Positions 63,014 to 64,000 of a stretch of DNA of 64,000 bases are shown piece after piece. The notes below the pieces were generated by a model. The model saw only the letters and a program-made list of their open reading frames with translations, had not been told where the DNA came from and did no database searches. Made by a program: the position numbers and the translations under genes. Each line of letters starts with the position of its first letter. The stretch's first letter is position 1. Source of the stretch: Teredinibacter waterburyi (lineage in GTDB: Bacteria; Pseudomonadota; Gammaproteobacteria; Pseudomonadales; Cellvibrionaceae); the NCBI RefSeq assembly GCF_001922985.1, contig NZ_MRUH01000167.1, forward strand, positions 1 through 64,000. The letters run 5' to 3'.

Positions 63014-63721
63014 ATGACGGCAATAAATTTCAGGTCCGCACAATTTTTAACCAGCGCACCAACAATCAAGGAGTGCCCAGAGGAAACTGGCGCAGAAGTG
63101 GCTTTTGCCGGTCGTTCCAATGCAGGTAAGTCTAGCGCGATCAACCGCCTAACCCAAAATCACAAGCTTGCCCGCACCAGTAAAACCCCAGGCCGCACCC
63201 AGCTCATCAACTATTTTAACCTCGATGAAGATGCTCAACAGCGCTTGGTAGACCTACCAGGTTACGGTTACGCCAAGGTGCCGCTAAAAACGAAAATCCT
63301 TTGGCAAAAACACCTTTCTGAATACTTACATGAACGCCAATCCCTAAAATGCTTAGTATTGTTGATGGATATTCGCCACCCAATGCAGGAATTCGACACC
63401 ATGATGCTTAACTGGGCCGTCGATGCCGAAATGCCTGTTCATATTTTACTGACTAAAGCCGACAAACTAACTCGTGGCGCCGCTAAAAATGCACTATTTG
63501 CGGTGATAAAGACACTAAAAGAAGCGAACATAACCGATCTTGTTACAGCGCAGACCTTTTCGTCACTGAAGGGCGATGGCGTTCCCGAATTAGAGAAGGT
63601 ACTAAAATATTGGCTGAAGCTGGACACTGTCGATACTAGTCACACAGGCCAAATGCCTATAGATGCCATCGATACCGACAACCACGATTCACAGGATATC
63701 GATCCTGACAACAACCCCTAG
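63014..63721 (+). CDS. engB: Ribosome biogenesis GTP-binding protein EngB
   Basis: A 235-residue GTPase of the YihA/YsxC group, needed for large-subunit assembly. G1 is GRSNAGKSS (33-41), G2/linker [13 protein letters not shown]3 DLPGYG, G4 TKAD and the later [12 protein letters not shown] as G5. The C-terminal extension of about 30 Asp/Thr/Asn-rich residues is longer than usual. In many gammaproteobacteria polA follows, but the window ends first. Confidence 0.95.
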   Translation: MTAINFRSAQFLTSAPTIKECPEETGAEVAFAGRSNAGKSSAINRLTQNHKLARTSKTPGRTQLINYFNLDEDAQQRLVDLPGYGYAKVPLKTKILWQKHLSEYLHERQSLKCLVLLMDIRHPMQEFDTMMLNWAVDAEMPVHILLTKADKLTRGAAKNALFAVIKTLKEANITDLVTAQTFSSLKGDGVPELEKVLKYWLKLDTVDTSHTGQMPIDAIDTDNHDSQDIDPDNNP

Positions 63722-64000
63722 CCTAGCCAGTCGCAAATTATGCCGGCTAGCTCTCCTTAATTCTTAAACGCACATTAAAGCTTCGGCATTAATGGCACCT
63801 CGATCTCGCCGAGCGCTGCTCGGCGTGCTGACCGCTTCTATTAACGTCGCTCGCCTCCGGTACACCTACAGCCCGCAAATAAACCACTTACTAGCCTGAG
63901 CCTAACTACACGCCCCCAAACAGCCAGAATGGCGTCTCAAATAACATACTAAGCACATCAACGCAATAAAAACTACGACTTTAGTACCTATCAAAATGAT
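63722..64000. other. Downstream region of engB
   Basis: 279 bp to the window edge. No reading frame supported. A very strong GC-rich hairpin lies at 63807-63825 (stem CGCCGAGC, loop GCT) with no T run, and a weaker CTAGCC/GGCTAG stem right after the engB stop. In E. coli and Pseudomonas the small RNAs Spot 42 and ErsA lie between engB and polA, so this place is worth checking. Confidence 0.35.

Overview
The window looks like chromosomal DNA of a marine, polysaccharide-degrading gammaproteobacterium close to the Cellvibrionaceae (Saccharophagus, Teredinibacter, Cellvibrio and relatives). The best clue is a secreted GH5 mannanase-type enzyme with three CBM10 modules joined by very long polyserine linkers, a style typical of that group. 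The gene order dsbA, cytochrome c4, engB, also found in pseudomonads and relatives, agrees. The genus cannot be fixed from the sequence alone. No rRNA, tRNA, insertion sequence, prophage or CRISPR array was seen.

Region 1 (about 1-18.6 kb) is one large exopolysaccharide and exosortase locus, almost all on the minus strand. It reads rmlA-rmlC-rmlD-rmlB (dTDP-rhamnose), a polyprenyl-phosphate sugar transferase, a fused exosortase-EpsI protein, a PrsT-like TPR lipoprotein, a tiny exosortase-substrate-like protein, a Wzz/GumC chain-length protein, a CheR-type methyltransferase and, translationally coupled to it, a nonribosomal peptide synthetase that runs off the left edge. A divergent PEP-CTERM-type protein, an outer-membrane barrel and a Wza-like export lipoprotein complete it. 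The NRPS and methyltransferase are the unusual parts; a phosphopantetheinyl transferase that could activate the NRPS lies at 58.1-58.9 kb.

Region 2 (19-38.3 kb) is mixed: ferrochelatase, the two-step glutathione-dependent formaldehyde pathway, an RlmD/TrmA-type RNA methyltransferase, the mannanase, RapA, a GIY-YIG protein, RarD, an MFS transporter, a cytochrome P450 next to a RoxA-like membrane-anchored dihaem protein, a DUF1304 protein, a beta-lactamase-fold lipoprotein and a fructosamine-kinase-like PfkB protein.

Region 3 (38.3-46.7 kb) is envelope-directed: an ECF sigma and anti-sigma pair divergent from a secreted subtilase, an outer-membrane barrel and an Ala/Ser-rich exported protein, then a four-gene lipoprotein operon of the CsgG / DUF4810 / DUF799 type. 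Region 4 (47-57.5 kb) has a GT-C-like membrane protein, a MAPEG protein, an HI0933-type flavoprotein, a TonB-dependent receptor and a MacB-type four-gene ABC exporter. Between the last two, on the minus strand, lies a sequence with its own promoter-like elements, at least three hairpins presenting GGA in the loop, and a terminator. I read it as a probable CsrB/RsmZ-type RNA that titrates CsrA/RsmA. Region 5 (57.7-64 kb) holds a receiver protein, the phosphopantetheinyl transferase, a diguanylate cyclase, a DsbA lipoprotein with a long Ala-rich spacer, cytochrome c4 and engB.
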